64,000 nt of DNA, from contig CAZGSR010000007.1 of NCBI GenBank assembly GCA_964528645.1, forward strand, positions 1 through 64,000, given 5' to 3'. The notes below the pieces were generated by a model. The model did not search any database and was not told the origin of the DNA. It was given only the letters and a program-made list of their open reading frames with translations. The stretch is from UBA5734 sp964528645 (lineage in GTDB: Bacteria > Bacillota > Clostridia > Saccharofermentanales > UBA5734). Below, piece by piece: positions 7,721 to 16,595 of this stretch. Position 1 is the stretch's first letter. Every line of letters starts with the position of its first letter. Position numbers and translations under genes: made by a program.

Positions 7721-7738
7721 AGGTTTCCTCCTGGTCGG

Positions 7739-8326
7739 TCAAAGTACACCTTTGGTGCTGGGAATCTGGCCGACACGGGCCGGATCGATGCGGACAGCCT
7801 CGGACAGGGCCCGGGCCAGGGCTTTGAACAGGCCTTCGATGATGTGATGATCATTTTTACCATAGCGGCAGGACAGGTGCAAGGTGATACCGGCATTGAA
7901 CGCGAGGGCGCGGAAGAACTCCTCAGCCAACTGAGTATCGAAGTCGCCAACCGCTGGGGCCCGGTGTTCGGCCTGGTAGACGAGGAATGGGCGGCCGGAC
8001 AAATCCACGACGGCCTCGAGCAGGGCTTCGTCCATCGGGATGACGGCCTGGCCATAGCGGTTGATGCCCCGTTTGTCACCGAGGGCCCGGGCAATGGTCT
8101 GGCCGAGAACAATGCCAACATCCTCCACGGTGTGGTGGCCATCGACGATCAGGTCGCCCTCAGCCCGGATGGTCAGGTCAAACTGGGCGTGTTTGGCCAG
8201 AAGGGTCAGCATGTGGTCGAAAAAGCCGATACCGGTCTGGATGTCCGAACGGCCCTGGCCATCGAGGTCAAGGGAAACATGGATATTGGTTTCCTGAGTT
8301 TTGCGGTCTTGCTGGGCAACGCGCAT
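7739..8326 (-). CDS. hisB: Imidazoleglycerol-phosphate dehydratase HisB
   Basis: HisB dehydrates imidazole glycerol phosphate to imidazole acetol phosphate. The 195-residue single-domain enzyme has both manganese-binding repeats, GIGFFDHML...HHTVEDVGI and the FFRALAFNAGITLHL...NDHHIIEGLFKALARAL half. The start at 8326 is chosen because AAGGAGG lies 9 bases before it; an upstream frame extension lacks family similarity. It lacks the phosphatase domain found in enterobacterial HisB, and no histidinol-phosphate phosphatase was seen in this operon. Confidence 0.95.
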   Translation of the reverse strand: MRVAQQDRKTQETNIHVSLDLDGQGRSDIQTGIGFFDHMLTLLAKHAQFDLTIRAEGDLIVDGHHTVEDVGIVLGQTIARALGDKRGINRYGQAVIPMDEALLEAVVDLSGRPFLVYQAEHRAPAVGDFDTQLAEEFFRALAFNAGITLHLSCRYGKNDHHIIEGLFKALARALSEAVRIDPARVGQIPSTKGVL

Positions 8327-8376
8327 GGGTTGGCCTCCTTGTTCGCGGTGATCTTTCTCCATGATAGGACCTGATG

Positions 8377-9537
8377 TCAGCTCTGTCTATCGGCGGTGAT
8401 CTCGGCCAGGGCGGCAATGAAGGCATCCATTTCCAGATCCGTGCCGATGGAAACGCGCAGGAAATTCTCGATCCGGGGCTGCTTGAAATGGCGGACCAGG
8501 ATCCCTTCCTCGCGCAGACGGGTATACAAGTCTGCGGCTTTCAGACTGTCATGGCGGATGAAAATGAAATTGGCCGCCGAGGGCAGGACGGAAAAACCGA
8601 GTGGCACCAGGGCCTTTGCCGTACGTTCCCGGGTGGCCATGATCCGGGCCCTGGTGGTTTCAAACCAGGGTCCATCGGCAAAGGCCGCACTGGCGCATGT
8701 CTGGGCGAGGCTGTCGAGGGTGTAGGAATTGAACGAATCCCGGATCCGTTCCAAAGCATGGATCAGGTGTGGGTCGCCGATGGCAAACCCGATCCGCATC
8801 CCGGCAAGGGAACGCGATTTGGATAAAGTCTGGATGACGAGGATGTTGTCGAACTCAGTGAGCAGGGCGACGGCTGATTCTCCGCCGAAATCGACATAGG
8901 CTTCATCGACCAGGATCAGGCGGTTGCGGTCTGCAGCAGCCAGTGAACGGATATCGTCGAGGGAAAGGGCGATGCCCGTCGGGGCATTGGGATTGGCCAG
9001 GACAATGCCGGCAGAGGGCGCAGCCAGTGCCACTAAAGGCATGGAAAAATCGTCGTCCAGTGGCACCGTTCGGTAGGGGATGTCGTACAAACGGGCATAG
9101 ACCGGGTAGAAACTGTAGGTGATGTCCGGGAAGACAATCTGTTCCGTCGCATCTGCTGTGGCAGGGTCGACATGATGATTGAAAAAAGCCTGGAACGCCA
9201 TGGCCAGGACTTCATCGGAGCCGTTACCGACAAAAACCTGCCCCAGGGCCACCCCGTGATATTCAGCCAAAGCCGTGCGGGTCGCAAGTCCGGTCGGGTC
9301 AGGATACAGCTTGAGCCGTTCGACTGGAAAAGTCTGGATGGCTTCGACGACACCTGGCGCTGGCGGATAGGGATTTTCATTGGTGTTGAGCTTGATGAAG
9401 ACGCGGTCGCGGGGCTGTTCACCCGGGACATAAGGCGTCAGGCTGTGGACACGGCGGCTCCAGAGACGACGAGCGTCACCATCTGCGCGGGAGGTTTCCC
9501 CAATGGGAACCGGTTGTTTCCGGTCTGGTACATTCAT
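8377..9537 (-). CDS. hisC: Histidinol-phosphate aminotransferase HisC
   Basis: HisC is a PLP enzyme converting imidazole acetol phosphate and glutamate to histidinol phosphate. The 386-residue class I/II aminotransferase shows KLNTNENPYPP near residue 50, VGNGSDEVLAM, the NPNAPTG motif, LILVDEAYVDF, and PLP-binding Lys240 in QTLSKSRSLAGMRIG. Its ATG overlaps the hisD stop by 4 bases. About 25 residues precede the usual family start. Confidence 0.95.
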   Translation of the reverse strand: MNVPDRKQPVPIGETSRADGDARRLWSRRVHSLTPYVPGEQPRDRVFIKLNTNENPYPPAPGVVEAIQTFPVERLKLYPDPTGLATRTALAEYHGVALGQVFVGNGSDEVLAMAFQAFFNHHVDPATADATEQIVFPDITYSFYPVYARLYDIPYRTVPLDDDFSMPLVALAAPSAGIVLANPNAPTGIALSLDDIRSLAAADRNRLILVDEAYVDFGGESAVALLTEFDNILVIQTLSKSRSLAGMRIGFAIGDPHLIHALERIRDSFNSYTLDSLAQTCASAAFADGPWFETTRARIMATRERTAKALVPLGFSVLPSAANFIFIRHDSLKAADLYTRLREEGILVRHFKQPRIENFLRVSIGTDLEMDAFIAALAEITADRQS

Positions 9538-10928
9538 AAGATGGTCTCCTTCCCTGTTACCTCTGGCGCTGCAGGATGGTTGGGCTGGCTATGGGTTGGC
9601 TTGTCCTGCCTGGCCAGGTCGGCATCAAAGCGGACACGCAGGGCGTCAGCGTGGGCGGCCAGTTCTTCACTGTCGGCAAAGTGTGCGACTTTTTCCCAGA
9701 CAGCAGCCAGATCCTGGCGGGTGTAGCGGATCAGGCTGGTTTTCTTGATGAAATCGGCGGTGTTGAGCGGTGAGAAGAAACGGGCAGTGCCGCTGGTCGG
9801 CAGGACATGGTTGGGGCCGGCAAAATAGTCACCCAGAGGTTCCGGACTGTAGTGACCGATGAAAATCGCACCGGCATGTCGGATCTTCTGGATCGTCAGC
9901 TCGATGTCTGAGTCCTGGATGCAGAGCTCCAGATGCTCGGGGGCCAGTTCATTGGCAAAATCGATCGCCGTGCCCAGATCAGGCACAACCAGGATGGCAC
10001 CATACTGCTGCAGGGATTTTTCCAGGATGGCCCGGCGTGGCAGCAGCGGCACACGGCGATCGATTTCGTCGGCAACGGCTGCGGCCAGCTCGGGGTCTGT
10101 GGTCAAGAGCATGCTCGAAGCCAGAGGATCGTGCTCAGCCTGGGACAGCATGTCAGCTGCGACATAAGCTGGCTGGGCGGTCTTGTCGGCCAGGATCAGG
10201 ATCTCACTGGGGCCGGCGAACATGTCGATGTCGCAATGGCCGAAAACCAGCCGTTTGGCGGTGTTGACGTAGATGTTGCCCGGACCGCAGATCTTGTCAA
10301 CAGCCGGAATCGTCGCCGTACCATAGGCCAGGGCAGCGATGGCCTGGGCGCCACCGACGCGGTAGATCTCGTCGACACCGGCGATTGCTGCTGCGGCGAG
10401 GATCGCTGGATGGACGGTGCCATCTGGGCGCGGCGGGGTGCACATGATGATTGTGGGGACACCTGCAGCTTTGGCGGGCAGGACATTCATCAGGACCGAC
10501 GAGGGCAGTGGCGCTGATCCACCGGGGACATAGACCCCGACACAGTCGAGTGGCCGGTGCACAAGGCCGGTGAAGCCACCGTTTGCCGTAGCCAGGTGGA
10601 TGTCCTGGGGCAGCTGGGCTTCGTGAAAACGGGTGATGTTGACAGCAGCTTCGCGCAAGGTCGAAAGCAGGGCTGGATCCAAACTGCTCACAGCCTGTTC
10701 GATCTCTGCCGGGGTCACCTTGAGGTTTTCCCTCGTGAGGGTCACCTTGTCGAAACGCGCGGTGTATTCGAGGACCGCGGTATCACCGCCTGCCCGGATG
10801 TCATCCAGGATGGTCTGGACTGTGGCAATGACCGGGGCCAGGTCCATTTTGTCTCTCAGGCCCAGTTTGGCAGAGATGGTGGCCAGTCCGGCGCGAGTCG
10901 TGGGTGTGACGGAGACGAGCGGACTCAT
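9534..10928 (-). CDS. hisD: Histidinol dehydrogenase HisD
   Basis: HisD oxidises histidinol to histidine in two NAD-dependent steps using a zinc site. The 464-residue protein has VGVYVPGGSAPLPS, KICGPGNIYVNTAKR, the signature IDMFAGPSEILILAD, SQAEHDP, and NELAPEHLEL with the catalytic acid-base residues. A C-terminal tail of about 30 residues beyond the fold is Pro/His-rich and runs into hisC. Both ends overlap neighbours by 4 bases (ATGA), suggesting translational coupling. Confidence 0.96.
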   Translation of the reverse strand: MSPLVSVTPTTRAGLATISAKLGLRDKMDLAPVIATVQTILDDIRAGGDTAVLEYTARFDKVTLTRENLKVTPAEIEQAVSSLDPALLSTLREAAVNITRFHEAQLPQDIHLATANGGFTGLVHRPLDCVGVYVPGGSAPLPSSVLMNVLPAKAAGVPTIIMCTPPRPDGTVHPAILAAAAIAGVDEIYRVGGAQAIAALAYGTATIPAVDKICGPGNIYVNTAKRLVFGHCDIDMFAGPSEILILADKTAQPAYVAADMLSQAEHDPLASSMLLTTDPELAAAVADEIDRRVPLLPRRAILEKSLQQYGAILVVPDLGTAIDFANELAPEHLELCIQDSDIELTIQKIRHAGAIFIGHYSPEPLGDYFAGPNHVLPTSGTARFFSPLNTADFIKKTSLIRYTRQDLAAVWEKVAHFADSEELAAHADALRVRFDADLARQDKPTHSQPNHPAAPEVTGKETIL

Positions 10929-11620
10929 GCGGTCACCTCCGCTCTTGCTGCAGTGGCTGCTGCGGCCACAGCTTGCTGGCGATTCTGGTCCAGCTGGACG
11001 CGCACAGCCTGGATCAGGGGATTGATCCGGTCGGCTTTCATTTTCATGCTGACCCGGTTGACCACCATGCGGGCACTGATGTCTTCAATCACCTCGAGCA
11101 CGCCGAGGCCATTTTCATCGAGGGTGCGGCCGCTTTCGACGATGTCGACAATGACGTCGGACAGGCCGATCAGGGGCGCCAGCTCAACCGAACCGTTGAG
11201 CTTGATGATCTCGACGCTTTCCCTTTTCTTGGTTTCGAAATATTCACGGGCGATGTGCGGATATTTGGTGCCAATCCGCTTGTTAGGCAGGCGATCGAGT
11301 CTGCCGGCGAGTGCTTTGGGCCCGCAGACACACATCCGGCAGGCACCGAATCCGAGATTGAGCACCTCATAGAGCTGGCGGCTCTCCTCGAGCAGGGTGT
11401 CCTTGCCAACGACCCCGATATCTGCCGCGCCATATTCAACATACGTGGGGACATCGGCTGGTTTGGCCATGATGAAACGCAGTCCAGTCTGGGCGTCCTC
11501 CAGGATCAGTTTGCGGCTTTTTTCCTTGGCTGCGCTGCAGTCATAGCCGGCCTGTTCCAATAGTTCGATGGCCTGCTCGGCCAGGCGGCCTTTGGACAGT
11601 GCGATGGTGAGTGTATCCAT
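10925..11620 (-). CDS. hisG: ATP phosphoribosyltransferase, short form HisG
   Basis: HisG joins ATP and PRPP in the first, feedback-controlled step of histidine synthesis. The 231-residue protein is the short form: it has TIALSKGRLAEQAIELLEQAGYD, EYGAADIGVVGKDTLLE and the PRPP-binding DVIVDIVESGRTLDENGL but lacks the C-terminal regulatory ACT-like domain, and so needs HisZ. I use the ATG at 11620, 11 bases after GAGGAGG and matching the family start; a start at 11656, overlapping the hisZ stop by 4 bases, is the alternative. An Ala-rich tail extends the usual end by about 15 residues. Confidence 0.94.
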   Translation of the reverse strand: MDTLTIALSKGRLAEQAIELLEQAGYDCSAAKEKSRKLILEDAQTGLRFIMAKPADVPTYVEYGAADIGVVGKDTLLEESRQLYEVLNLGFGACRMCVCGPKALAGRLDRLPNKRIGTKYPHIAREYFETKKRESVEIIKLNGSVELAPLIGLSDVIVDIVESGRTLDENGLGVLEVIEDISARMVVNRVSMKMKADRINPLIQAVRVQLDQNRQQAVAAAATAARAEVTA

Positions 11621-11652
11621 GGGGTGCAGCTCCTCCTCGTGATGGTTTGACG

Positions 11653-12876
11653 TCATGGTGCGACTTGCGGTTCGATGGTTTCGATGTCGTCGCTGTCCGG
11701 ACCCAGGTACAGGATGGACGTAAAATCTCCGTGCTCAGCCAGCTGTGTCAGCTCGGCATAGCTTTTACCATCGTAGTCGCAGACGACAGACCAGCCGTTT
11801 TGCCGCATCTGGCGGACCCGGTCCAGTGCGTCGGCCTGACGCGATGGATGGTAGCCAAGGAAATCGACAGCCGGGCGACTGGGCAGGCTATGTCCCTGGC
11901 GGCGCAAAGCCATCAGGGCAAAATTCAAGCCGATGGAAAACCCGGTCGCAGATAGGTCACGGCCAAAATTGCCGACCAGCTGATCATAGCGGCCGCCACT
12001 GAAGAGCGGGAACCCCAAGCCATAGGTAAAGCCTTTGAAGATCACGCCACTATAATAATTCAAGCTTTGCAATTGGCCGAGATCAAGGGATACAAATTCG
12101 AGCAGCCCAGCATCATCGAGGTGACCCAGCACGGCGCGCAAATTCTCCAGCGCCTCGCGGCTCAAGGCATTTTCAACCAGTGTTTCCAGCCGGTCGATCA
12201 CGTCATACGTCCCGAAGAGTGCTGGCATCTGCAGCAGGACTTCACGCGCCTTGCCAGCCAGGCCGATCCGGTCGGATAGCTCTTCGATGGCGACCATGTC
12301 CTTGGCATCGATCAGGCGGTGCAGTTTCTCGGCAGTCTCCTCGTCCAGACCCCATTCGGCGACCAGGCCTTTGAAGAAGTTGACTTGACCGATCGAGACT
12401 TGGAGGTCTTTGATCCCCGTTGCCTGGGCTGATTCAATCGCCATGGCGATGATTTCCGCATCAGCTGCCGGCGACTGGCTGCCCATCAGCTCGACGCCCG
12501 CCTGGCTGAACTCGCGCTGGCGGCCTCCGCCTGACTCATTGTAGCGGTACATGCTGTTGATGTAGGAAAAGCGCAGCGGCAGCTGGCTGTCGCGATACAA
12601 AGTAGCTGCGACCCGGGCGGCCGGGACCGTGCCGTCATAGCGCAGGCAGAGAATGCGGCCTTGCTGGTCGAAAAACTTGAAGAGACCTTCCTGCGGTGCC
12701 AGACCACTGCCAGAGGCGTAGACATCGTAAAACTCAATCCCCGGGGTTTCCAGTTCGAGATAGCCGCGCTGCCAGAAAAGGTCACGCAGCTTGTGCTCGA
12801 GCTGGCGCTTGGCATAGCAATCATCTGGTAAAAGGTCCTGGACACCGTCTGGTGTATGGAATTGCCACTGTCCCAT
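11653..12876 (-). CDS. hisZ: ATP phosphoribosyltransferase regulatory subunit HisZ
   Basis: HisZ is a catalytically inactive histidyl-tRNA synthetase paralogue that activates short HisG and carries histidine feedback. The 407-residue protein begins FHTPDGVQDLLPDDC and has synthetase-like motifs including LRYDGTVPAARVAATL and SGGRYDQLVGNFG, plus a C-terminal domain. The start at 12876 follows AAAGGAA and aligns with the family; the frame extends about 50 codons upstream, across the promoter, and that part is not translated. It is the first gene of the his operon. Confidence 0.92.
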   Translation of the reverse strand: MGQWQFHTPDGVQDLLPDDCYAKRQLEHKLRDLFWQRGYLELETPGIEFYDVYASGSGLAPQEGLFKFFDQQGRILCLRYDGTVPAARVAATLYRDSQLPLRFSYINSMYRYNESGGGRQREFSQAGVELMGSQSPAADAEIIAMAIESAQATGIKDLQVSIGQVNFFKGLVAEWGLDEETAEKLHRLIDAKDMVAIEELSDRIGLAGKAREVLLQMPALFGTYDVIDRLETLVENALSREALENLRAVLGHLDDAGLLEFVSLDLGQLQSLNYYSGVIFKGFTYGLGFPLFSGGRYDQLVGNFGRDLSATGFSIGLNFALMALRRQGHSLPSRPAVDFLGYHPSRQADALDRVRQMRQNGWSVVCDYDGKSYAELTQLAEHGDFTSILYLGPDSDDIETIEPQVAP

Positions 12877-12919
12877 GGGAAGTTCCTTTCTTCGGCCCTT
12901 TCGGTTTGTCGGCCGCTTT

Positions 12920-12959
12920 CGCTTTAACAAGGTAAACTGATAAAGCGGTAAAGTACTTT
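12920..12959 (-). promoter_or_regulatory. Inverted repeats at the start of the his transcript
   Basis: Just after the his promoter there are a perfect 10-base palindrome AAAGTACTTT (12950-12959), spanning the expected transcription start, and an inverted repeat CGCTTTA...TAAAGCG (12920-12926 and 12941-12947). Their position suits a repressor operator or leader hairpin controlling histidine synthesis. No T-box specifier/antiterminator sequence was seen. The regulator is not in the window. Confidence 0.5.
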
Positions 12960-12963
12960 CGCT

Positions 12964-12992
12964 ATTATAGACAGCCGGCCAGGCGCTGTCAA
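12964..12992 (-). promoter_or_regulatory. Promoter of the his operon
   Basis: On the minus strand, consensus -35 TTGACA (12987-12992) and consensus -10 TATAAT (12964-12969) are 17 bases apart. Transcription should begin near 12957, giving a leader of about 80 bases before hisZ. Such a perfect promoter usually implies strong repression under some condition. Confidence 0.93.
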
Positions 12993-13093
12993 CGTCTCTA
13001 ATTCTGTTTCCAGTATGGATCACGAGGCTCCTTCTAGTGATACCAAACCATTCAATTTAAAAAAATTTGTGCATTTTACATATATGTCATTCG

Positions 13094-13122
13094 TTGAACA
13101 TATTTCAATTTGCTCCTATAAT
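13094..13122 (+). promoter_or_regulatory. Promoter of the kinase/GH13 operon
   Basis: TTGAAC (13094-13099) and TATAAT (13117-13122) are 17 bases apart, with A/T-rich sequence upstream of the -35. Transcription would start near 13129, 39 bases before the kinase ATG. It diverges from the his promoter about 100 bases away. Confidence 0.9.
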
Positions 13123-13167
13123 GTCTATCATCCTGATCAATTACAACGTTTCTCCCATGGAGGCTTT

Positions 13168-14139
13168 ATGAAACCCGTGCAATCTGCTTTCCAGACTATC
13201 CCAGCCAGCTGGCATCCTCCGGCCATGGACAATCCCTCTGCAGTCCAAACCGGTGACATGCCGGGCGACCAAGTCAACATCGGTCCGGGCCACCTAGCCA
13301 AAGCCAATGTGATCTTCCCCGTTCTGCTGGAACGTCTTGGCAGCCTCCAGAACAATACGGGCCAAGAGCGGGTGGTCGTTGCGATCCATGGCGGATCTGG
13401 CGTCGGCAAATCCGAAATCGGCTCGCTTCTCACCCATTATTTCAATGAAATCGGGATCGGGGCGTATCTGATGTCAGGCGATAATTACCCGCATCGCATT
13501 CCCCAGTTCAACGATGCCGAGCGTCTGCGCATTTTCCGGGAATATGGCATCAAGGGGCTGGCTGCGGCAGGTCTTTTCACACCCGATCTGAACAGGGCCA
13601 TACAGGCTCTGCAAGACCAGGACCGGGACGCCGATCCGTCACTTACGGCTACTTTACCGGGCCTTGACACGTATCAGGCCGCCGGGCGCAGGGCATTAGC
13701 CGGCTATCTGGGAACCTCTCACGAAATTGATTTTGCTGAAGTCAACCAGATCATCGCCCAGTTCAAGGCCGGCAATACGCCACTGTTTTTGAAACGGATG
13801 GGACGGCAGGAGCATGAGCTATGGTACGAGCCGGTTGATTTTGCTGCCATCCAGGTGCTGGTCATCGAATGGACGCATGGCAACAACGACAATCTCGCCG
13901 GTGTGGACATCCCGGTCCTGCTCAACAGCACACCGCAGGAAACGCTCGCACACCGGCGTTCGCGGAACCGTGATGGTGCGGTGGACAGTCCCTTTACCAC
14001 CATGGTCCTGGAGATCGAACAGAAACTGCTGCACAGCCAGGCGAGCAAAGCCAGCCTGATCGTGTCCAAAGCGGGGGAAATCGTCAGCTATGAGGCTTAT
14101 CTCAAAGCAATGCAGGAAGGGTCAGGTGAGGGCAGATGA
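13168..14139 (+). CDS. P-loop kinase of unknown substrate, partner of a GH13 phosphorylase-like enzyme
   Basis: The 323-residue protein has a clear Walker A motif GGSGVGKS at residues 75-82 followed by a SGDNYPHRIP segment resembling the substrate loop of uridine kinase/phosphoribulokinase-type enzymes, and later VLVIEWTHGNN. I do not recognise a named family member. About 45 residues precede the kinase core. The ATG follows GGAGG and lies behind its own strong promoter. Its stop overlaps the GH13 start by 4 bases (ATGA), so the two are made together. A role in phosphorylating the sugar or acceptor used or released by the GH13 enzyme is an inference. Confidence 0.75.
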   Translation: MKPVQSAFQTIPASWHPPAMDNPSAVQTGDMPGDQVNIGPGHLAKANVIFPVLLERLGSLQNNTGQERVVVAIHGGSGVGKSEIGSLLTHYFNEIGIGAYLMSGDNYPHRIPQFNDAERLRIFREYGIKGLAAAGLFTPDLNRAIQALQDQDRDADPSLTATLPGLDTYQAAGRRALAGYLGTSHEIDFAEVNQIIAQFKAGNTPLFLKRMGRQEHELWYEPVDFAAIQVLVIEWTHGNNDNLAGVDIPVLLNSTPQETLAHRRSRNRDGAVDSPFTTMVLEIEQKLLHSQASKASLIVSKAGEIVSYEAYLKAMQEGSGEGR

Positions 14140-15812
14140 AACAGACAGGAGCTGAAACACTCTCTGCCGGTCCGATGCTCAACGCCTACCCCGACAGCAT
14201 GGGGGGCACCTTGGGCGACATCGTCTTGTTTCTGCACAGGCCGGAATTGAAGGATGTTTTCCAGGCTTTCTACATTCTGCCCAGTGTGTTCAACACCGAT
14301 CTCGACCGCGGCTTTTCGGTCATTGACTACAACCTGAACGAGATGCTGGCAACCCCCGCTGACTTGAAGGCCTTGGGTGAACTGGGGATTGCCTTCAAGT
14401 TCGATTTCATTCTCAATCATGCATCGGTCCTGTCGCACCCATTCCAGGACATCCTGGCCAAAGGCGAGGCTTCTGACTACAAGGACTTCTTCATCAATTG
14501 GAACACCTTCTGGGCCGGCAAGGGCCAGATGCACCCCGATGGGTACATCCAGCCTGATCCTGAACTGATCAAGGACATGTTTTTCCGCAAACAGGGCTTG
14601 CCGATTCTCATGGTCCGCATGCCAGATGGCCAGGAAGTGCCCTACTGGAATACGTTTTACCAGGAAGTCCGATATCCCCGGCTCGACGCCCAGGATCTCA
14701 TGCGGGTGACCACGATCCAGTATGCCGCGGCGAAGGCACTGTCTGACCGGATCAATCAGGCCCTGGACGCTGAGGTGAAACCGGCTGACATCGATTTTAC
14801 CCAGTTTGAAATCCACCGCCAGGCCGTCGTGGAGCTGTTGGAATCGCGCCGAAAGTACCTCGGGCAAATGGACCTCAACATCAATTCGCCACTTGTCTGG
14901 GACTTCTACGCCGACACGTTACATAAGCTGGCCGGTTATGGCGCCCAGATTGTCCGGCTCGATGCCTTTGCCTATGCGCCCAAAAAGCCCGGGGAAAAGA
15001 ACTTTCTCAACGATCCGGGGACATGGGATTTGCTGGAGCAAGTCCGTCAGCTGGCCGATCAAGAACAGGTCCAGTTGCTGCCGGAAATCCATTCCCGGTA
15101 TGAAGAAAAGATTCACGAAAAGATCGCCGCAAAAGGCTACCTGACCTATGACTTTTTCTTGCCGGGACTGGTCATCGATGCCTTTGAACGCCAGACCAGC
15201 AGCCTTTTAATCAAGTGGATCCAGGATATTCAGGAAAAAGGCCTGCGCACGGTCAACATGCTGGGCTGCCATGATGGCATTCCGCTGCTGGACCTGAAGG
15301 GGCTGCTATCGGATGAACAGATCGACCAGCTGATCCAGACCGTTGTCAGTCGCGGCGGCTACGTCAAGGATTTGCATGGCGCCAAGAACCTGTATTACCA
15401 GGTCAATGCGACCTATTACAGTGCCTTGGGTGAAGACGACCAGAAGCTCCTGCTGGCAAGGGCCATCCAGATGTTCATGCCGGGCAAGCCGCAAATCTGG
15501 TATCTCGACCTGATGGCAGGGAAAAATGACCATGCTGCAGTCGAAAGGGCCGGACCGGGTGGCCACAAGGAAATCAACCGGACCAACCTGTCACAGGCAC
15601 AGCTGGAAGAGGGGCTGCGCCAGCCTGTCGTGACCCGGCAACTGGAGCTGATCCGCCTGCGCAACACCTGTCCGGCATTTGGATTTGATGCTGAATTAAC
15701 GGTCCTGCCCGGTGCTGATCATGAATTGAAATTGCAGTGGCAGCGCCAGGGGCATACCGCCACCCTGGATGCCGATCTTAAAACCTGTTCCTATACCATC
15801 CAGATCAGCTGA
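14136..15812 (+). CDS. GH13 sucrose-phosphorylase-like glycosidase
   Basis: The 558-residue protein belongs to glycoside hydrolase family 13, closest in motif pattern to the sucrose phosphorylase subgroup (GH13_18). It keeps FDFILNHAS (region I), the nucleophile Asp276 in QIVRLDAFAYAPKKPG, acid/base Glu317 in LLPEIHSRYE, and the transition-state Asp380 in LGCHDGIPLLDLKG. The nucleophile lies about 80 residues later than in typical sucrose phosphorylases because the region around 110-240 is expanded, so the acceptor may differ (sucrose, sucrose phosphate, glucosylglycerate or other). No signal peptide: cytoplasmic. It ends at a strong terminator. Confidence 0.85.
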   Translation: MKQTGAETLSAGPMLNAYPDSMGGTLGDIVLFLHRPELKDVFQAFYILPSVFNTDLDRGFSVIDYNLNEMLATPADLKALGELGIAFKFDFILNHASVLSHPFQDILAKGEASDYKDFFINWNTFWAGKGQMHPDGYIQPDPELIKDMFFRKQGLPILMVRMPDGQEVPYWNTFYQEVRYPRLDAQDLMRVTTIQYAAAKALSDRINQALDAEVKPADIDFTQFEIHRQAVVELLESRRKYLGQMDLNINSPLVWDFYADTLHKLAGYGAQIVRLDAFAYAPKKPGEKNFLNDPGTWDLLEQVRQLADQEQVQLLPEIHSRYEEKIHEKIAAKGYLTYDFFLPGLVIDAFERQTSSLLIKWIQDIQEKGLRTVNMLGCHDGIPLLDLKGLLSDEQIDQLIQTVVSRGGYVKDLHGAKNLYYQVNATYYSALGEDDQKLLLARAIQMFMPGKPQIWYLDLMAGKNDHAAVERAGPGGHKEINRTNLSQAQLEEGLRQPVVTRQLELIRLRNTCPAFGFDAELTVLPGADHELKLQWQRQGHTATLDADLKTCSYTIQIS

Positions 15813-15839
15813 GTCGCTTCTTGCCAGCAGATCCTGATA

Positions 15840-15877
15840 AAAAAGCTGTCTTGCTCAGAGAGCCAAGACAGCTTTTT
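15840..15877. terminator. Bidirectional terminator between GH13 gene and ntpD
   Basis: A perfect 14-base inverted repeat (15840-15853 and 15864-15877, core GCTGTCTTG/CAAGACAGC, 10-base loop) has A-runs and T-runs on both sides, so it can serve the plus-strand GH13 gene and the converging minus-strand ntp operon. Confidence 0.92.
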
Positions 15878-15917
15878 GCTTGTGAATCGGGATCCTTGGA
15901 CCGCCATGCAATCTGCT

Positions 15918-16589
15918 CTACTGGGCGACATCGAGCGCGCGGGCTTTTTCGATCGCCTGCTTGACGATCATGTCCTTGACCTTCATCAGGCGGGTCAGGT
16001 TGCCGCGTTCGTTCTCGTCCATTTTCATCGTGATCGAGCGGATCTGGCTGATCAGCTCCGGGATCAGGATGTACTCGAGCGAGTTGACCCGGCGACGGGT
16101 TTTCTCGATTTCGTCGGCCAGAAGCTGGGCGCTCTTTTCGACTTCGGCCAGTTCAAGCATGACGGGGAAAGCCTCGTGCAGGGCCAGAATGGCCTGGTCG
16201 AGTTCGCCGGCTGTCGAGGCCAGGCCGTAGGGCAGGCCTTCGATTTCACCTGAGACATCGAATAGAGAGGCAAAGATCGGAACATTGACACTCATGATGT
16301 TTTTCGTGTCGATGTCCAGGGTCAAGGATTCCTTGCCCGCCATGAGCGCGGTTTCGAGCGAAGCGTTGTCCATGACTGCACGCGCCAGGAGCATGTCCTG
16401 GTTGGCTGCGGCGATCAGCTGCTCGACCTTGAGGCGCAAGACGCGGTTGGCCCGGATCAGGTCGAGGAACTGGCGCATCAGTTCATCACGTTTGTCTTTC
16501 AGGAGCTTGTGGCCGCGACGGGCTGTCACCAGCTGTTTTTTCAGCCGGAGCAGCTCCATGCGGTTGGGATTGACCTGTTTTTTGGCCAT
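15918..16589 (-). CDS. ntpD: V-type ATPase subunit D
   Basis: Subunit D is the long coiled-coil central rotor shaft of the V-ATPase, linking the A3B3 head to the membrane ring. The 223-residue protein begins NPNRMELLRLKKQLVTARRGHKLLKDKRDEL, typical of the family, and is helical at both ends with a central insert. It is the last gene of the ntp operon, 6 bases after ntpB, and is followed by the bidirectional terminator. Confidence 0.95.
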   Translation of the reverse strand: MAKKQVNPNRMELLRLKKQLVTARRGHKLLKDKRDELMRQFLDLIRANRVLRLKVEQLIAAANQDMLLARAVMDNASLETALMAGKESLTLDIDTKNIMSVNVPIFASLFDVSGEIEGLPYGLASTAGELDQAILALHEAFPVMLELAEVEKSAQLLADEIEKTRRRVNSLEYILIPELISQIRSITMKMDENERGNLTRLMKVKDMIVKQAIEKARALDVAQ

Positions 16590-16595
16590 GGCCGA

